Shown: positions 8,200 through 9,093 of the stretch, piece after piece
How positions within the stretch are numbered: the stretch's first letter is position 1
How the letters are laid out: every line of letters starts with the position of its first letter
Assembly (NCBI GenBank): GCA_021845835.1
Contig: JAJZVE010000146.1
Span: 1 to 9,093 of the forward strand
Source: Pseudomonadota bacterium
GTDB taxonomy: Bacteria > Pseudomonadota > Alphaproteobacteria > Acetobacterales > Acetobacteraceae
Length of the DNA stretch: 9,093 bases
Direction of reading: 5' to 3'
Translations under genes and position numbers: made by a program
Notes under the pieces: model-generated
Told to the model about the DNA's origin: nothing
Databases searched by the model: none
The model's input: only the letters and a program-made list of their open reading frames with translations

Positions 8200-8505
8200 C
8201 TACGGCCAGCCGAAGCTGAACGAGACCCCCGGCGGTGGCGCGTAATAGGCCGGCGGCGGCGGCGCGTAGTAGGCCGCCGGGGGCGGCGCATAGACCCAGG
8301 GCTGATAGGCGCCCGGCGCGTCCCAGCCGCCGCGCCAGTCGCCGCCGTGCCAATCGCCGCCGTGCCAGTCGCCGCGCCCATGCCAGCCGCCGCCGCCATG
8401 CCAGTCGCCGCCGTGGCCGTGCCAGTCGGCCGCCGCCGGGGCGGCCCCGGCGGCGGCCAGGGCCAGCGCCGCGGCGCCGGACAGGATCAGTGTGCGAGCC
8501 AACAT
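8200..8505 (-). CDS. Small secreted His/Trp/Gly-repeat protein
   Basis: A 101-residue exported protein of unknown function. Residues 1-26 form a signal peptide (LILSGAAALALAAAGAAPAAA, cut before Asp27). The mature protein starts with imperfect DWHGG repeats (27-62) holding six His and seven Trp in 36 residues, which could bind metal or stack, then PWVYAPPPAAYYAPPPPAYYAPPP (written here as three YAPPP-type repeats, residues 70-92) and the end GVSFSFGWP. Similar tails of YYAPPP followed by GVS.(S/N)FGF are, from memory, common in small secreted or outer-membrane-associated proteins of Acetobacteraceae. The ATG at 8505 has AGGAG (8518-8514) 8 bases upstream, so I prefer it to the GTG at 8514, which overlaps that site. 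It is convergent with eno and divergent from ftsB. No cysteine and no further membrane segment is present. Confidence 0.82.
   Translation of the reverse strand: MLARTLILSGAAALALAAAGAAPAAADWHGHGGDWHGGGGWHGRGDWHGGDWHGGDWRGGWDAPGAYQPWVYAPPPAAYYAPPPPAYYAPPPGVSFSFGWP
8228..8302 (-). repeat. YAPPP-coding tandem repeat
   Basis: Three imperfect DNA copies, each ending in GGCGCGTA or GGCGCATA on the plus strand, encode tyrosine-alanine-proline-proline-proline units. The repeat lies inside the secreted-protein gene and could vary in copy number between strains. Confidence 0.6.
8318..8430 (-). repeat. DWHGG-coding tandem repeat
   Basis: Imperfect 12-18 base units built on tGCCAgTCGCCGCC-like sequence on the plus strand encode the Asp-Trp-His-Gly-Gly repeats. 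The most regular copies are around 8336-8372. Unit size is a multiple of three throughout, keeping the frame, as expected for a selected coding repeat. Confidence 0.65.
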
Positions 8506-8650
8506 CGTCGTCACTCCTCATCTTCGGTCGCGGGGACCGTGGCGGTCATTCAAGGTAGGGATGGTGGCGAAAGCTCGGCAAGGGTTTGCCTCTGCCGGCG
8601 CGACCGGAAATGTGATTGACTGGCGCCGCGGCGACGGTGGAGCGGGCGGC
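8506..8650. promoter_or_regulatory. Divergent intergenic region, secreted repeat protein / ftsB
   Basis: These 145 bp must hold the start signals of the minus-strand secreted-protein gene and perhaps of ftsB. A short hairpin CGGTC/GACCG sits at 8525-8539. TTGCCT (8586-8591) is a possible -35 for ftsB, but the A/T-richer stretch 16-18 bases on (8608-8615) is a poor -10 match. I cannot name a regulator or an exact promoter. Confidence 0.35.
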
Positions 8651-8977
8651 ATGCAGGTCGGGCGGATGGTGCGGCGCAAGGCGCGGGCGGTGGCGGCGCC
8701 GGCGGTGTTCCTGCTGCTGGTCGCGTATTTCCTGTGGAACGCCACCCAGGGCGCGCACGGCCTGCGCGCCTACGCGGACCGCCAGCAGGATCTGGTGGCG
8801 GCGCAGGCCGGGCTGGAGCGCGCGAAGACGGAACTCGCCACCTGGCAGCGGCGCGTGGACGGGCTGCGCACCCGCATCGACGGCGACGCGCTGGACGAGC
8901 GGGCGCGGGCGATGCTGAACCTGTCCGACCCGCAGGACGTGATCGTGCCGTACGGCAAGGGCCAGCGGCTGTTCTGA
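8651..8977 (+). CDS. ftsB: FtsB/DivIC-type septum formation initiator
   Basis: A 108-residue bitopic inner-membrane protein of the divisome. FtsB pairs with FtsL and FtsQ and relays the signal that activates FtsWI septal wall synthesis. A short basic cytoplasmic end (RMVRRKAR) is followed by one membrane span (about residues 13-31, VAAPAVFLLLVAYFLWNA), then a periplasmic coiled coil (about 38-75, rich in Leu, Ala, Glu, Gln and Arg) and the family's conserved tail: Trp65, VDGLRTRIDGDALDERARAML (residues 69-89 in two halves), then DPQDVIVPYG. The ATG at 8651 has GGAG 8 bases upstream; an in-frame ATG at 8666 is an alternative. Location after eno supports the call, since alphaproteobacterial DivIC/FtsB genes often lie between eno and pdhA. 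The open frame extending upstream to 8492 is not needed. Confidence 0.9.
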   Translation: MQVGRMVRRKARAVAAPAVFLLLVAYFLWNATQGAHGLRAYADRQQDLVAAQAGLERAKTELATWQRRVDGLRTRIDGDALDERARAMLNLSDPQDVIVPYGKGQRLF

Positions 8978-9030
8978 GGCTGGCAACGACGCTGCGATTT
9001 TCCGCGCAATCCGGCAAGAAAGCGTCCGTG

Positions 9031-9046
9031 GCCGCGGCGCCGCGGC
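9031..9046. other. 16-bp GC-only palindrome
   Basis: GCCGCGGCGCCGCGGC is a perfect 16-bp palindrome 53 bp after the ftsB stop and 35 bp before the next ATG. It could form a cruciform or hairpin or be an operator half-site pair, but in DNA this rich in G+C such palindromes also arise by chance. No T-run follows. Confidence 0.3.
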
Positions 9047-9081
9047 AATCGGCCGCGCCCGGCGCCGGTGGGCGTGACCGG

Positions 9082-9093
9082 ATGCCAAGCAGT
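9082..9093 (+). CDS. Possible first codons of the next gene (partial)
   Basis: An ATG at 9082 opens a frame reading MPSS to the window edge, 104 bp after ftsB. Only four codons are visible and the upstream GGTGGG (9066-9071) is a weak ribosome site, so this is a guess from position. In many alphaproteobacteria the gene after eno-ftsB is pdhA (pyruvate dehydrogenase E1 alpha); nothing in four residues can confirm that. Confidence 0.2.

Noticed and set aside
8318..8430. Short repeats considered as a CRISPR array
   Set aside because: Units are 12-18 bases, in frame, contiguous without unique spacers, and encode a peptide repeat in a secreted protein.

Overview
The window is GC-rich bacterial chromosome with strong G/C bias at third codon positions. 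The gene content fits an alphaproteobacterium, most likely Rhodospirillales/Acetobacteraceae. The reasons are an enolase gene followed by an FtsB/DivIC-type divisome gene (an order common in alphaproteobacteria, where pdhA usually comes next), an orphan branched-chain-amino-acid-type binding protein, and a small secreted protein ending in a YAPPP / PPGVSFSFGW tail of a kind I associate with Acetobacteraceae. The assignment is by inference from protein resemblance and gene order, not from a database search.

Layout: (1) 1-152 is the 3' end of rpoD (sigma-70 region 4). (2) 175-747 is a GNAT acetyltransferase close behind it. (3) 860-2065 is a secreted periplasmic binding protein of the ABC type with no permease or ATPase genes beside it. 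(4) 2066-2281 is a non-coding stretch between convergent genes with two good inverted repeats, one of them like a dispersed REP-type palindrome. (5) 3093-2282, minus strand, is a two-gene operon csaA-gpt whose stop and start codons overlap (TGATG). (6) 3205-4803, plus strand and divergent from csaA, is a cytosolic gamma-glutamyltransferase-like protein. Its 3' end overlaps an unrecognised 198-aa protein (4781-5377) with a probable C-terminal winged helix, which is followed by an amidase-signature hydrolase (5422-6879). (7) 6919-8196 is enolase. (8) A minus-strand gene (8505-8200) for a secreted His/Trp/Gly repeat protein ends 3 bp from the enolase stop. (9) 8651-8977 is ftsB. The last 116 bp are probably the leader of the next gene, perhaps with its first codons.

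Functionally this is mostly housekeeping (sigma factor, enolase, FtsB, purine salvage, CsaA) mixed with small-molecule metabolism (gamma-glutamyl and amide hydrolysis, solute binding). The ggt / winged-helix / amidase run could be one transcription unit. I see no convincing evidence of a mobile element, CRISPR array, phage genes or a defence system. The two least explained items are the winged-helix-like protein at 4781-5377, whose local G+C looks lower than its surroundings, and the secreted repeat protein placed between eno and ftsB.
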